Source: Staphylotrichum longicolle
Taxonomy: Eukaryota; Ascomycota; Sordariomycetes; Sordariales; Chaetomiaceae
Assembly (NCBI GenBank): GCA_019096155.1
Contig: JAHCVI010000001.1
Coordinates: forward strand, 4,216,001 to 4,280,000
Direction of reading: 5' to 3'
DNA length: 64,000 nucleotides
Part shown: in pieces, positions 9,981 through 21,299 of the stretch
Position numbering within the stretch: the stretch's first letter is position 1
Layout: each line of letters begins with the position of its first letter
Translations under genes and position numbers: made by a program
The notes under the pieces: generated by a model
Told to the model about the DNA's origin: nothing
The model's input: only the letters and a program-made list of their open reading frames with translations
Database searches by the model: none

Positions 9981-11492
9981 ATGGCAGCCCCCGTCCCAAC
10001 GACAACGACACCGGCCGACGCTGCTCCGCTCGACCCCGACTACCTGTACGACGACGAAGACAACGACCTCCAAGATGTCTTCAACTCGGACGACGAGGCC
10101 GACTCCCTGGAAGAACCCAAGCCCTACAACCGCCAGCGCCAACTGCAGGGCGGCCCGTCGCAAAATGTCCAGAAGCCGACCGCAAACACATTCGCGAGCG
10201 TCGACGACCAGGTCGCCGAGCTGTCCAAGCACGCCGCCAAGATCCGCCTCGACAACGTCAAGCAGTCCCAAGACCGCGACAAGGACAAGGCCGACCGCGC
10301 CACCGCCGAGCTGGTGCTTGACCAGCGCACCCGCATGATCCTGCTGCAGATGATCAACCGCGGCGTCGTCAGCGAGATCCACGGCGCCATCAGCACCGGC
10401 AAGGAAGCCAACGTCTACGGCGCCGTCTCGTACCCCGACGACGGCAACGAGCCCATCCAGCGCGCTATCAAGATCTACAAGACGGCCATCCTCGTCTTCA
10501 AGGACCGCGAGCGCTACATCACGGGCGAGCACCGCTTCAAGGCCGGCGCCGACAAGGGCAACAACCGCAAGATGGTCAAGCTTTGGGCCGAGAAGGAGTT
10601 CCGTAACCTCCGCCGCCTGCACGCGGCCGGCATCGCCTGCCCCGAGCCGCTCATGCTCAAGCTCCATGTGCTGGTGATGGAGTTCCTGGGCGACAAGCGC
10701 GGGTACGCCTACCCCCGCCTGCGCGATGCCCGCTTTGAAGGCGACGACATCGACGAACAGTGGCGCCATCTCTACATTCAGCTCCTCGGCATCATGCGCC
10801 GCCTCTACCAGGTTTGCCGTCTCGTGCACGCCGATCTGAGCGAGTACAACATCCTGTACCACAACAAGCAGCTCTACATCATCGACGTGTCGCAGTCGGT
10901 CGAGCACGACCACCCGCACTCGCTCGAGTTCCTGCGCATGGACATCAAGAACGTCGGCGACTTCTTCCGCCGCCAAGGCGTCGATACCCTGCAGGACCGC
11001 ACCATCTTCAACTTCATCACCGCCCCCGAGGGCCCCGTCGACGAGCCCGCCCTGTCCGAGGCCATCGAGCATCTGTACGAGATCCGCCCGGCCGTCGCCG
11101 ACACCGACGAGGCCGCCGCTCAGCTCGAGGTCGACAACGAGGTCTTCCGCAACCAGTACATCCCGCAGACGCTGGACGAGGTCTACGACATCGAGAAGGA
11201 GGCCGACAAGAAGGCGGACGACTTGTTGTACAAGCACATGTTGGCGGAAGAGGAGGGCGAGACCTCTGAGGGGGTTGACGACGGGGGGCCGGATAGCTCC
11301 GAGGAGAGCAGCGACGAGGACGAGAGCCGTTTCGAGAAGGGCCGGCCGCGAGGAAAGAAGCACGAGGACAAGGATGAGAAGCGGTTGCACAAGCAAGCGG
11401 TCAAGGAGGCGAAACGGGAGAAGAGGAAGGAGAAGATTCCAAAGTCGGTCAAGAAGAGGCTGGTGGCGACCACCACAAGGAAAAAGAAATAA
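9981..11492 (+). CDS. rio1: RIO1 serine/threonine protein kinase
   Basis: Rio1 is an atypical kinase needed for late 40S ribosomal subunit maturation. The gene has no intron. The ATG at 9981 sits in a strong context (CCACCATGG) and gives 503 residues; an in-frame ATG at 9834 would add 49 residues that look like leader. The acidic N terminus leads to the RIO domain. Diagnostic motifs are ISTGKEANVYGA (the RIO1 phosphate-binding loop), LVHADLSEYNIL (catalytic loop with the conserved Asp and Asn) and IIDVSQSVEHDHP (the metal-binding Asp replaces the usual DFG). The C-terminal 110 residues are a lysine- and glutamate-rich tail with acidic serine clusters (SSEESSDEDES) and a basic end (TTRKKK), as in fungal Rio1. 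It is likely nuclear and cytoplasmic. Confidence 0.93.
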   Translation: MAAPVPTTTTPADAAPLDPDYLYDDEDNDLQDVFNSDDEADSLEEPKPYNRQRQLQGGPSQNVQKPTANTFASVDDQVAELSKHAAKIRLDNVKQSQDRDKDKADRATAELVLDQRTRMILLQMINRGVVSEIHGAISTGKEANVYGAVSYPDDGNEPIQRAIKIYKTAILVFKDRERYITGEHRFKAGADKGNNRKMVKLWAEKEFRNLRRLHAAGIACPEPLMLKLHVLVMEFLGDKRGYAYPRLRDARFEGDDIDEQWRHLYIQLLGIMRRLYQVCRLVHADLSEYNILYHNKQLYIIDVSQSVEHDHPHSLEFLRMDIKNVGDFFRRQGVDTLQDRTIFNFITAPEGPVDEPALSEAIEHLYEIRPAVADTDEAAAQLEVDNEVFRNQYIPQTLDEVYDIEKEADKKADDLLYKHMLAEEEGETSEGVDDGGPDSSEESSDEDESRFEKGRPRGKKHEDKDEKRLHKQAVKEAKREKRKEKIPKSVKKRLVATTTRKKK

Positions 11493-12039
11493 GAGGGCGG
11501 CAGCTTGGATTTGTCGAAGCGAGATGAGCGTGGCAGAGCACTACCGGATGATGAGAGCTGAACGCTGCTCGGGATGTCTGTGGTTTGTGACGCGTTTTGC
11601 CCCTGGCGAAACCTCTGGCCATGGCTTCCCAACGGGCAGGTCTGAGCGGGCCCACAAGAGCGCGCTGTGACGACCAAAGAGAGCACTGACGGTTGCGGCC
11701 TTGGGAAGCATATCTGGAGCATGTCTGGAGAATATCTGGCATATCTGCTAAACACGGCGTTGTTGAGATGGATTGCGGGGTCTTTGGTTTGCAGATGAAC
11801 GGTCCATGACTACACATTGAGCGTAATATGTGCAGTCTGCTGTTCTGACCGCCGAGTTTGGCTGGGTTGTGGTGCCTCAACAGCGCAGGGCCTTTGCCAC
11901 GGTCAACTTTCTCAGCTCAGTTCCTAAGTAGCGAACTCTGGCATCTTTGCCCGTTTTTCTAACAGCATACCCACCACAACAGTGACCATTTATTTGCCCA
12001 GCTCCATGCCCTGAACTCCTCTCAAGCCTAAGCCAGCAG
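11493..12039. other. Intergenic, convergent 3' ends
   Basis: 547 bases between the RIO1 stop and the 3' end of the small secreted protein gene. A short direct repetition of ATCTGGAGCATGTCTGGAGAATATCTGG at about 11710-11737 is the only regularity. No gene seen. Confidence 0.45.
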
Positions 12040-12605
12040 TTAGCATGTGGTGGCGACGCTGTTGCCAGAATTACCTACGTCGAGGCAGTAGTAGACGCTC
12101 CAGCAGCTGTCCTTGCCATTGTCGAACAGCATGTGGTTGTTGTCGCGGTAGCAGTTGAAATTCCGGTAGTTGTTCTTGCCGGAACTGTGCCATTCCCGTC
12201 GAGTCAGCCAAACCCAACATAAAATCATCGAACCCCCTCCGGCTACCGTGAGGTGCCTTACCCAGCATACGCCCCGACTCCGTATCCGCCAGCCCCGCTC
12301 TGGATGTTGGCCGTGAAGTACGTGTTGGAGGGAAACGTGCAGCTGATGGAGGTGCCTTCCCACGTCTTCCAGCCGCCCTGCCCCGGGATGTTGACCATGC
12401 ACTGGTTGGAGTCGGACGGGGCCACGTTCTGGCTGGCCTGCGCGTCGTCCGAGTAGTACACCATTTGGGAGTATGGAACGGGGCCGAGCGGTGAGTTTAC
12501 ATAGCAGTTTGCCAGGTGAACGCCCTCGCCGTTGCGCTTGTTGATTGTCGCGGCGCTCACGCCAAGGGCGAGCAGAGCCAGGGAGGTGATGCTGGAGAAG
12601 GGCAT
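12040..12605 (-). CDS. Small secreted cysteine-containing protein
   Basis: Two exons: 12262-12605 and 12040-12184, joined over a 77-nt intron (GTAAGG..CACAG; a CTGAC branch site is visible), giving 162 residues. Start at the ATG at 12605; an upstream in-frame ATG at 12656 would put a charged stretch before the signal peptide. Residues 1-18 (MPFSSITSLALLALGVSA) form a signal peptide, and the KR pair a few residues later (NKR) is a possible Kex2 site. The mature chain carries seven cysteines spaced through the protein, many Asn, Gly and Tyr, and no membrane segment or anchor signal. Such features fit an apoplastic or extracellular protein, possibly effector-like. I do not recognise a named family. 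Confidence 0.72.
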
Positions 12606-13634
12606 GTTGGGTAAGGAGCACAAGATACGGGTTGATCGGCTCTGGACGTGCCGCACCGGAATGGAAGGGCATTCGCCGCGAGATCTTTATAGAGACTTCC
12701 ACAGCGGAGTCGATGTCTGTCGTTGGGGGTGTGGGCTTTCGCGCAGGGCTGCGACCTGAGCCCGGCTGTCTCCGGACACAGCACCATGTGGCGATACACA
12801 ACGTAGGACGCTGAATAAGGATACTACGCCATGTAACTCCGGCGGTTCTTCTTGTCCAGGCAGCAGCAATCGTCTGTCGGCCACTCCACAGCCCTTGGGA
12901 CAAATCTCCGCTGATGAGGACCTCGGTGGACCTCAGCAACCCTCTCCATAGAGGCCGAGATTCGGTCGAGATTGGATCAAGATCACTAATCATGCCGGCG
13001 TCGAACCAACTGCGAAGGATCTGGCAGGTAGTTCATATAATCCATCAGGTTGGCCTAGCCGGGGTCACGGCTGGTCGGGTCTGTTGGGATCCAGCGGCAG
13101 GTGTGCAGACAGTTCTATTGCGCAGCCACTGATTTCCATCTGTTGACCAAGGCGACGAGGCCACAGACTGATGAGCTCGGACTCTTGCCAGTGAACCATC
13201 GTACCAAATCGCAACAGGGACGGCAAACGCGAGCTCAACGTTTTCAAAGGAGACAAAGTCTTGGTTTTGGAGTAGTCTAGTACGACCGCGGGTCCAACGG
13301 TTAGACTAATAACATCCAAAGATACCACGGTCATCGACTGATTTTCCGGGGCTGACGTTGGTTACAGCGGGCTTTCTCGCTCCTCAGAGCCCGGACGCAG
13401 GAAAACAAGCATAATCTTCAAGAATCTGATTTGAATCACATCCACCAAAGGGAAGGTACCTAAGGTAGTTGAAAACTGCTGTCGCAAGAACACACCTCCC
13501 CTCCCATCCCCCAACGTCTGGTTTGATCAAATCCCACCAACCTACCTAAACAAACCCTTCAGCAACCCCCCTCAACCCAACACTCCGCTATACTACCTTA
13601 CCGAGCAAAGCACCCGGTACGGTACCTAACCTGA
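12606..13634. other. Intergenic, with GGTACCT-type palindromes
   Basis: 1,029 bases between the secreted protein start and the LysM gene stop. No coding signal. Copies of the palindrome-containing motif AAGGTACCTAAGGTAG (13453-13468) and GGTACCTAA (13621) occur here and recur elsewhere in the window. Confidence 0.45.
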
Positions 13635-15968
13635 TCACCCAACACACACCCTCTGCCCCACATCCAAATCACAGTTCCCGTCCAGCCCCGGATTCAAGCC
13701 CCGAAACTGCGCCTCGCTCAGCCCAAACTGCTCCCAGATCTTGGCGCACCAGTCGCCCGACGCGACCGTGTACGTCTTCTGGCACGTGCCCGGCGCCGCC
13801 ACGCACAGCACCTGCCCGATGGACAGGTCGCAGTTGGCGTTGAGGGAGGGGTTGAGCGCGCGGAAGGCGGATTCGGAGAGGTTGAACTGCGCCCAGATCT
13901 TGGAGCACCAGTCGCCTGACTGGACGGCGTAGGTTTGCGCGCAGGCGGCGGGGGTGGTGGTGGTGGTGGCGGCCGGCGGGGTGGAAGTCGGGGACTTGGT
14001 GGTGGTGGAGGGCGTGGTGCTGGTGCCGACGCAGAGGACCTGGCCGATGGACAGGTCGCAATTGGCGTTGAGGGAGGGGTTGAGGGTGCGGAAGACCAGC
14101 TCGGAGAGGCCGAACTGTTCCCAGATTTTGGAGCACCAGTCGCCCGACTGGACGGTGTAGGTCTCAGCGCAGGCAGTGCCGCTGGTGGTTGTGGTGGGGG
14201 TTGTGCCGGCGGTGGTGGTCGGGGTGGTGGTCGGGGTGGTGGTTGTGGACGGAACGGAGGAGGAGGACGGGCCCTTGACGCAGTAGGCGTCGCCCAGGAT
14301 CAGGTTGGAGCAGTCGGCCTTGAGGTCCGGGTTCCACGCGACGAGCTGCGCCATGGTGACGCCGAGCGTGTTCTGCAGCAGGGCGCAGTTGTCGCCCGAG
14401 ACCACCACGTGCCACTGGTAGCACTCGGGCGTGGTGCCCGTCGGGGTCGGGGCGGGCGGCGTGACGGTCGTTCCTGGGGTGGTGCCGTTGCTGGGCACGT
14501 CGTTCCAGTTGTAGGTCGGGTGGACGCAGTACCAGAGCCCGGGCACGAGATTGGTGCAGTCCGCATCGATGGACGGGTTGATCTCCTGGAAGAGGTCGAC
14601 CGACACCTTGGCCGCGATCGAGATGCGCCGGCACGTGTCGGCAGTCTGGACCTGGTAGTAGGCGCCACACCGGGTGGTGGTCCCGAAGGCGGTGCTGCCA
14701 GGGGCTGGCACGGTCGTGTCGGCATACTCTCCCAGGCTCCACGTCGAGTTCGACCCGGGCAGCGAGGCGGGACTGTAGCTGCCGTCGGGTGACGACACGC
14801 ACACGACTGCGCCTTCGCGGAGATTGGTGCAGTCGCTGTTCATGGTGGGATTGAAGGCCTTGAATTGGGGAAGCGTGATGTTGTACTGCGTACTGAGGCT
14901 CCAGCAGTCATCGGCCGCACCAACCTGCGCCGTCGCGCACGTCTTGGGCAGACAGAGGGTGAACCTCGTGTCGCTCTCGGCCGTCATCCGGTTGCAGTTG
15001 ACGCCCAGGTCGTTGATAGAAGCCAGCGTGTCCTCGGCGACCGACTTGGCCAGGGCAATCGAGTGGCAGGTGTCACCCGCCTGGCCCATATATGTGTTGC
15101 CCGAGAGACAGGTCCTGTTCGTACCATCCGCCGTATTGGGGAACGTCTCCTCCGGGGGAGGCTTAGGCGTGGTGGCAGCATTGACATTGCACCCTGCAGC
15201 GTGTTAGTTCGATGCGGTTGGTAATTAGATGGCTCGTCGCAACGCACGAGCAAAGACCTTGCGGTACGTGTCGACCATGGCCTCGTTATACCCGAGGAAG
15301 TTGGAGTTCTGGACCGTCCGCATGTTGTTGATCTGGCAGTGGGAGCAGAGAACGGAGTCGGGCAGGTCCCCCAACTTTGGGTTGCCGTTGGTGGCATACT
15401 GCTCCTTCAGCCACTCTGGCCGTACCATGTTAGCCCTGTCTCCAGCTAACTGCTCAAAGATAGGAGATGTCACTTACTCGGACAGTATTTCCCGGTGCTG
15501 GGATCGGTGTCGCACACCTGCATGCGCCATGCCTGTTATTAGCCGCGCCTACTTTCTGTCCAGGCTGGCAGCATGACTGACCATGTTAAAGTAGTCGTAG
15601 ATGATGTCGCCTCTCCACGTATTGGGATACGTATCGAAGAGGCCAGACGCACCGCAGGCCGCCGTGACGGCGTTACGGTACGCGACCAGGGACGAGTTAC
15701 AGCTGGCGGCGCACAACGACGAGCCGGCACTGTCGAGGGAGATGACGTAGCCGCTGGCTGCGAGCAGCTGCATCTGCGGGTCGCAGGCCACCGTCCGGTT
15801 GAGGGCAGACGCGCACTCGGTCGAGATGGGCTGGCTATTGCCAAAACCCGTCTGGGCATCGACGGCGTTGCCAAAGCTGCCGTCATTGCTGGTCCACGGG
15901 AAGAGGACGATGTCCCCGCGGACCGCAACCAAAAGCGAGGAGCCGAGCAGAGCAAACGAGCGTAACAT
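13635..15968 (-). CDS. Secreted multi-LysM protein
   Basis: Four exons: 15582-15968, 15478-15517, 15248-15415 and 13635-15193, with introns of 64, 62 and 54 nt (donors GTCAGT, GTAAGT, GTGCGT), giving 717 residues. A signal peptide (residues 1-18, MLRSFALLGSSLLVAVRG) is followed by a cysteine-containing N-terminal region and then about seven LysM or LysM-like modules. The last three are near copies of one another, built as Y-(T/A)-V-x-SGDWC-x-KIW-x-QF-x-LSE then a LNP..NCDL..GQ..CV block, at about residues 544-588, 620-664 and 673-717. The fourth module before them has WHVVVSGDNC. Thr/Pro-rich linkers separate them. LysM binds chitin and related N-acetylglucosamine polymers. No catalytic domain is present. 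The gene starts back to back with the chitinase at 17027. Such proteins may shield or sequester chitin, or act with the chitinase. Confidence 0.85.
13638..14159 (-). repeat. Three near-identical LysM modules within the gene
   Basis: Approximate DNA spans are 13638-13772, 13797-13931 and 14025-14159, about 135 bases each. The second and third share long stretches (for example SLNANCDLSIGQVLCV in both), which points to fairly recent internal duplication. Confidence 0.75.
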
Positions 15969-17026
15969 GTTGGGGAGGCAGCTGCAGCGGTCTAAGCAGA
16001 CACCAAAGGGGGGTTGAGGGGGGTGCTCGCCGATATGTACCTGGGCTAGACCCTCAGTTCGGTTCTACCCTCTCCCGTGCCTCGAACGGCATGATGCTTC
16101 ACAAGGACCGACAGGGCCCTTTCATGTACCGGTACCTAGGTGCTTTGTCCCCCGCGCGCCTGTCTCGGCGTTGACATTGCTCTTGGGGTTGCAATATTGG
16201 GACTGCTGACATCACTAAGCAAGAGGGACCCCAGAAACGCTGTGGAGTGCATCTGATAGGCACCAGCTTGAAGCAGCTTGATTAGTCGTGGGCTTGTTCC
16301 CCGTCCTCGGTCGAACCCGGCGATTAGTGGTAAAAACTAACCTTGGAGGTAGCGGCAACATGCGCGGGCGACGCACACGACTTGCCCAACGAAGGGTCGT
16401 CTCCGCAGTCGTGGGAAATGACAGGATGCGGGATCAAGGCATGCTCGTGCAAGCCTCCATAAATGTGTGCTGCAAGGAGTGTTTGTTGGTATGGCACTGA
16501 GTAAGGACCACTCCACAGGCTGCGCCGTGATTCGTGCACGATCTGATAGAACGTTAGGCGAAGTGAGCTGGAATGCATCCCGGTCTGCACGCTAAAAGCG
16601 GGCGGACCAGGCGGACCGTCGCGATTACGCGCAGGTGGGTGTCAGGGTTGCACCCAAGGGCCGGCCATTCAGGGGTAAATGGTCGACAGCCACATGCAAG
16701 GTTGTCGTGAGTGGGTAACAACTAGAACCAGACCCGCAGTAAGATGTGCTTTAGAAGATATGGCCAAAAGTTAATTTGGCTGCCTGGCGGTAGAGAGGGC
16801 CCAGAACTGGCGCAGCTGGAAGGCGGCTACCCGGCATCACGATGTCGCGGTACAAACGACGAGGTGCTGTGGATGTCGCTTCGAGCCCCGGGAGCTTGCT
16901 TCACGATGCTGCCACGGCCACATATTAAGAGCGTCGAGCTGGCCGGCTTAGAGAACTGATGATTCTGGCTCCCTTGCTTGACAGTCCGCCTCGGAACGCC
17001 TTTCCTTTCTTCACACTCGCTTCAGC
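15969..17026. promoter_or_regulatory. Shared divergent promoter, LysM gene and chitinase
   Basis: 1,058 bases separate the two start codons. A 9-bp tandem pair GGCGGACCA/GGCGGACCG at 16601-16618 contains direct CGG triplets, the kind of half-site used by Zn(II)2Cys6 regulators; that reading is inference. A GGTACCTAGG palindrome-like motif lies at 16131-16140. No gene is visible inside. Confidence 0.5.
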
Positions 17027-20000
17027 ATGGCCAAGTCTCGGACATGGTCGGCCCCGGCCAGACATGGCCTGGGACTGTTCATGCTCCTGATCGTCGCCCT
17101 CCTCGTTTTGTTCCCTGAGACCGTCTCAGCCAAGGCACTGGCCGCCGTCGATGGCCAGACCGGCGCTCCCGACTACACCTGCTCGCCGACCAAGCCCTGC
17201 GCCCTTGGTTGCTGCGGCAAGAATGGCATCTGCGGCATGGGCCCGGACTACTGCAGCGCAGAGAACTGCGTCAACTCATGCGACGCCAAGTCGGAGTGCG
17301 ATCCCTCAAATTGGGGCCCGCAGTATGCCGCCCACACAAAGTGTCCCCTAAATGTACGGTCCAGATACAACCATGACGAACTCTTCAGGAGCAGGGAGCT
17401 GACGCTGTGAGAAAACCGCAGGTCTGTTGCTCCAAGTATGGCTTCTGCGGCACGACGGAGGAGTTTTGCGGCACCACGCAGATTGCCAACCCCCGCTGCC
17501 CTGGCGGCAAGTCGGCGACACGCCGGACCATCGGGTACTACGAGGGCTGGGGAGTCGGCCGCGCCTGTGATGCCATGCTTCCCGAACAGATCCCGGTGGC
17601 CGCTTACACGCACATCAACTTCGCCTTCGCCATGATCGACCCCGTGAGCTTCGCTGTCGCCCCGATGAGCGACGGTGATGTCGCGCTCTACTCGCGGGTA
17701 ACGGGGCTCAAGTCTCTCTACCCAGACCTCCAGGTGGGTACCTTAACCTTCATCCGTCTTGGCTCTGCGCTGCTTGAGCATTTCGATTAACACATGTCAG
17801 GTCTGGATCTCGATCGGAGGCTGGACAATGAACGACCCCGAGCAGCCCACGGCCACCACATTCTCGGATCTCGCAGGCTCCACGGCGCATCAGCAGAAGT
17901 TCTTTGCCTCGCTGATTTCCTTCATGAGCCAGTATGGCTTTGACGGCGTCGACATCGACTGGGAGTATCCCGTCGCCGAGGAGAGAAGCGGGCGGCCCGA
18001 GGACTACGAGAACTATCCCGTTTTCCTGAAGAACCTGCGGAATGCGTTCCAGGCCGCTGGCAAGAGCTGGGGAGTGACCATTACCATGCCGAGTTCTTTC
18101 TGGTACCTCCAGCACTTCGATATCGTCAAGCTGGAGCCGGTCGTCGACTGGTTCAATATGATGGGTACGTACCCCGTTCGATGCCCGACGGGACCTTGAA
18201 CTGCACAGGGGGGGCTGACATGTGCCTTTCTTGCCTTGCAGAGTACGACATCCACGGAACTTGGGATTCCACCAGCGTGTGGACCGGCGGTACGTTTCCA
18301 TCTTCCCTGCCCCAATGTAACGCCCTTTTTTTGCCCCGGGAACTGACAGACATGAACGCATGACAGCCTACATCGCGGCTCATACCAACCTGACCGAGAT
18401 TGATCAGTCCATGAAGCTGCTCTGGCGGAACGGCATCAACCCGGCCAAGGTGGTCCTTGGTCTCGGCTTCTACGGCCGGAGCTACCAGCTGGCCGACCCG
18501 AGCTGCAACAAACCGGGATGCGTCTTCACATCGGGCGCGCCGGGCGGACCCTGTACGGAATCTGTCGGCACGCTGTCCTACGGCGAGATCCAGCGGCTGA
18601 TCAAGGCCGGCGCAACGCCTGTGCTGGACTCGGAGGCGGCCGTGCAGATGCTGACGTACGAGGGCAACAACTGGGTCTCGTACGACGACGAGACCACTCT
18701 CAAGATGAAGATCGACTATGCGAACGAGAACTGCCTCGGCGGCACCATGGTCTGGGCCGCGTCGACAGACGACTCCAAGGGCTCGGCGGCGGCGGCGCTC
18801 AAGGCGGCCAGCGGCGGCAGCCTGAGCCTGAGCACGCAGATGAACATTGTGCTGCCGGCCGACAACCCGGGCCTGTGCTCGTGGACGAGGTGCGGCGGGA
18901 GCTGTCCGGCCGGGACGACCGCGGCTGCCTATGTCCTGGACGGCTGCCCGCAACCCACGGCCAGTCCGTTCACCTACCGCCTCTTCTGCTGCCCCTCCAA
19001 CGACGTGCCGAACTGCAAGCAGAGCGCTGAGGGTCTGTCCGGCAACACCTGTAACGGCGGGACGTGCCCGCAAGGCACACAACTCCTGACGACCACGCAG
19101 TTCATCCTCGTCCCGTACAATCTGTGCCCAGGCGGTGGCCACCTCAACTGTACGTGGTCCAGTGATTGTGTTGGTGTATCTCTCCAAATTGTGCTGACAT
19201 GGCCTTTGCGTTTCCAGGGTGCTGCGACCGAACCAAGTCCATGATCAACACGCTCGGCCAGTGTTCGTGGACCGATTGCGGGGGCAGCTGCCCCGCGGGC
19301 ACCACGCAGCTGACCCAGACCCTCACCGGCGACGGCGGGGACTCGCCGTGTTCGAGCGGCCGGCGGAGCCTGTGCTGCTCAACCAGCGGAGGCAACGGCT
19401 TTATCCCGAGCACCTGTGGCTGGTACCGCAATGCCTACCACAACACGTGCACGCCGGGCTGCCCGCAGGGCAAGGTACAGCTGGCCGTCGACTCGGCCGG
19501 AGCAAACTGCGCCCGCGGCTTTGGCTCCTTCTGCTGCGACCCCCCCGTCAACTTTCTGGCCGGCCGCAGCGATCCGCAGGTGCAGAGCTTCAAGAGCCTT
19601 GTCCACGCCTATGTGACCAACGGCCGGTGCTCTGCGTTTCCAGGCTTGGGGCGCAAGAGGCAGATCTCCCTGCTGAGTCCGACGAGCCACGACATGGCCA
19701 TCCGGCTGGCGCCCATGCTCTACGACTGGGAATGGCTCGAGAGCGAGAGGAAATACATCACGCCGTTCCAGCAGACGTGGGACGACGAGATCAGGGGCAA
19801 CGGCAACCTGTTCCCAAGCTTCGATTCGCTGGCCGATTCCCTGGCCGGCATCGACACGTCGACCAATAACGCCGTCGACTACCTCGACCGCAAACTCTGC
19901 AACCTGAAGGTCAAGGGCACCTTCGACCCCATCATGTGCTCTTCCAAGAAATGCAGCGGCGGGAGCGCCTGCCCGCGGAAGCGCATGATGGGCGCCGTGC

Positions 20001-20857
20001 CGGACGACATCACCAACCAGTTCTTCGACACCACGGCCGTGACGAATGGTCTTGACTTCACCGACCCGTCCACCACCCCAGTCGGCGCCACGCACTGGTG
20101 GCAGCAGGCGAAGAACCTGGACTGGTGGAGGGGCTCCAACCACGGCATCGACAGCATCACGGGCGCGGAGATCGCCTCGTCGGCCTTTGTCAACTTCGCC
20201 CAGGATCCGGGCCGCAATATCGTCACGGGTGCCGGCCCCGTGTGGGGGTGCACGACGGTGGCGGTCGTGTCCAACTTTGGCGCGTGGACGGCGCACTTCT
20301 GGCAGGGCTTCTTCGAGGAGGACGACGCCGCGTTCCAGCAGAAGGTGCTCGACTTCCTCGAGTGGGGGAACTGGTTGGAGGCCTATCCCGGGCTGGCCGC
20401 CTACACGGGCGCCGGCGGGGCGTTCGACCTGGCGCGGACCAGCTTCCTCAGCGTCGTCATCATGACTCCCAAGGTCTACCAGATGAGCCTGCCCGACCCG
20501 ATCCTGCCGCCCGTGGTCGTGCCCGGGTTCGGCCCCCTCTATCCGACGAGGGTGGCGGCGATCCAGCGACGGCTCGACGAGATCTTTGGAGTCGCCGACG
20601 GCACGCTGAACACCATCGTCCACACATACGCCTCGGACCAGCTGATCTGGGATTCTCACCCAACCGATATCGGCCTCGATGCGAGTGGCCAGTTGTATAT
20701 TCATTGGTCATGGTCACTGGACCGGTCGCCGCGCATGGTGACCAATCCTTACACGGGCATGATGACCATCCAGAGGCGAGCGACGAACGTCCCCGGCCTG
20801 CGGCCGGCCGTGAGGGTCTTTTGCGGAAATACGCTGGAGTTCACGCAGACATGGTAG
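17027..20857 (+). CDS. Killer-toxin-like GH18 chitinase with chitin-binding modules
   Basis: Six exons: 17027-17353, 17422-17733, 17801-18164, 18242-18289, 18367-19149 and 19218-20857, giving 1,157 residues. A hydrophobic signal segment lies at residues 17-36. Two hevein-type (CBM18-like) cysteine clusters follow (about residues 52-90 and 110-127, GCCGKNGICGMGPDYC and VCCSKYGFCGTTEEFCG). The GH18 barrel spans about 140-485: SIGGW at 217-221 and DGVDIDWEYP at 261-270, where Glu268 is the catalytic acid, so the active site is intact. The remaining 670 residues include two copies of CSW-T-x-CGGSCPAGT (from about 521 and 627) and a long C-terminal region without a named domain. This layout matches subgroup C fungal chitinases, related to the alpha/beta subunit of yeast zymocin. 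It lies divergent from the LysM gene. The C-terminal function is unknown. Confidence 0.88.
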
Positions 20858-21299
20858 TGGGCGCCCCATGCCCTGAGTAAAGTGGGAGGGCATTAAACCA
20901 CCGTTTTGTGTTTAATACTTCATGTAGAGCATCACTATATTTTCCGATCGGATCTTTGGATTGACAAGTTCAAGAATCTGACATGTGCGGACAGCGAAGG
21001 TAATTGTTGGCTAGATGACAGCCTCAAGACCCAAAAGAATGGTTGATCACACAATACCGTAGCTTACGCATATCTGTCTTAGAAAGGTTTCATGTCTAAG
21101 GTACCTACGCAAAAGGGTCAAAAACTGGTGATTGTCAAGACGAGAAACTGGCCCCTGAGAACCCACGACAAGCCTCCCGTTGGTTTGTGGCTCAATCCAG
21201 CCGACGAACTCATCCAGTTTCCATTTTGCACACTCAGACATCAATCCTCCTCACCCGACAGATGACAAACCCCTCCCACAAAGCCCCTGAAACTCTCGC
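20858..21299. other. Intergenic, convergent 3' ends
   Basis: 442 bases between the chitinase and beta-galactosidase stop codons, comparatively AT-rich, with another AAGGTACCTAC motif at 21098-21108. No gene seen. Confidence 0.45.

Noticed and set aside
9861..11396. A 511-codon open frame on the minus strand
   Set aside because: It is the antisense shadow of the GC-rich RIO1 gene; its Leu/Val/Asp repetitive composition and lack of domains show this.
12985..13000. A tRNA-like B-box (GGTTCGACGCC on the minus strand)
   Set aside because: No acceptor stem, D-arm or anticodon arm could be folded around it.
16308..16325. A second TTCGA-type B-box-like sequence (GGGTTCGACC on the minus strand)
   Set aside because: The flanking bases do not form a T-stem, and no A-box lies at the right distance.
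19379..20704. A 441-codon open frame on the minus strand
   Set aside because: Antisense of the last chitinase exon, with Arg/Gly/Val-rich composition typical of a shadow frame.
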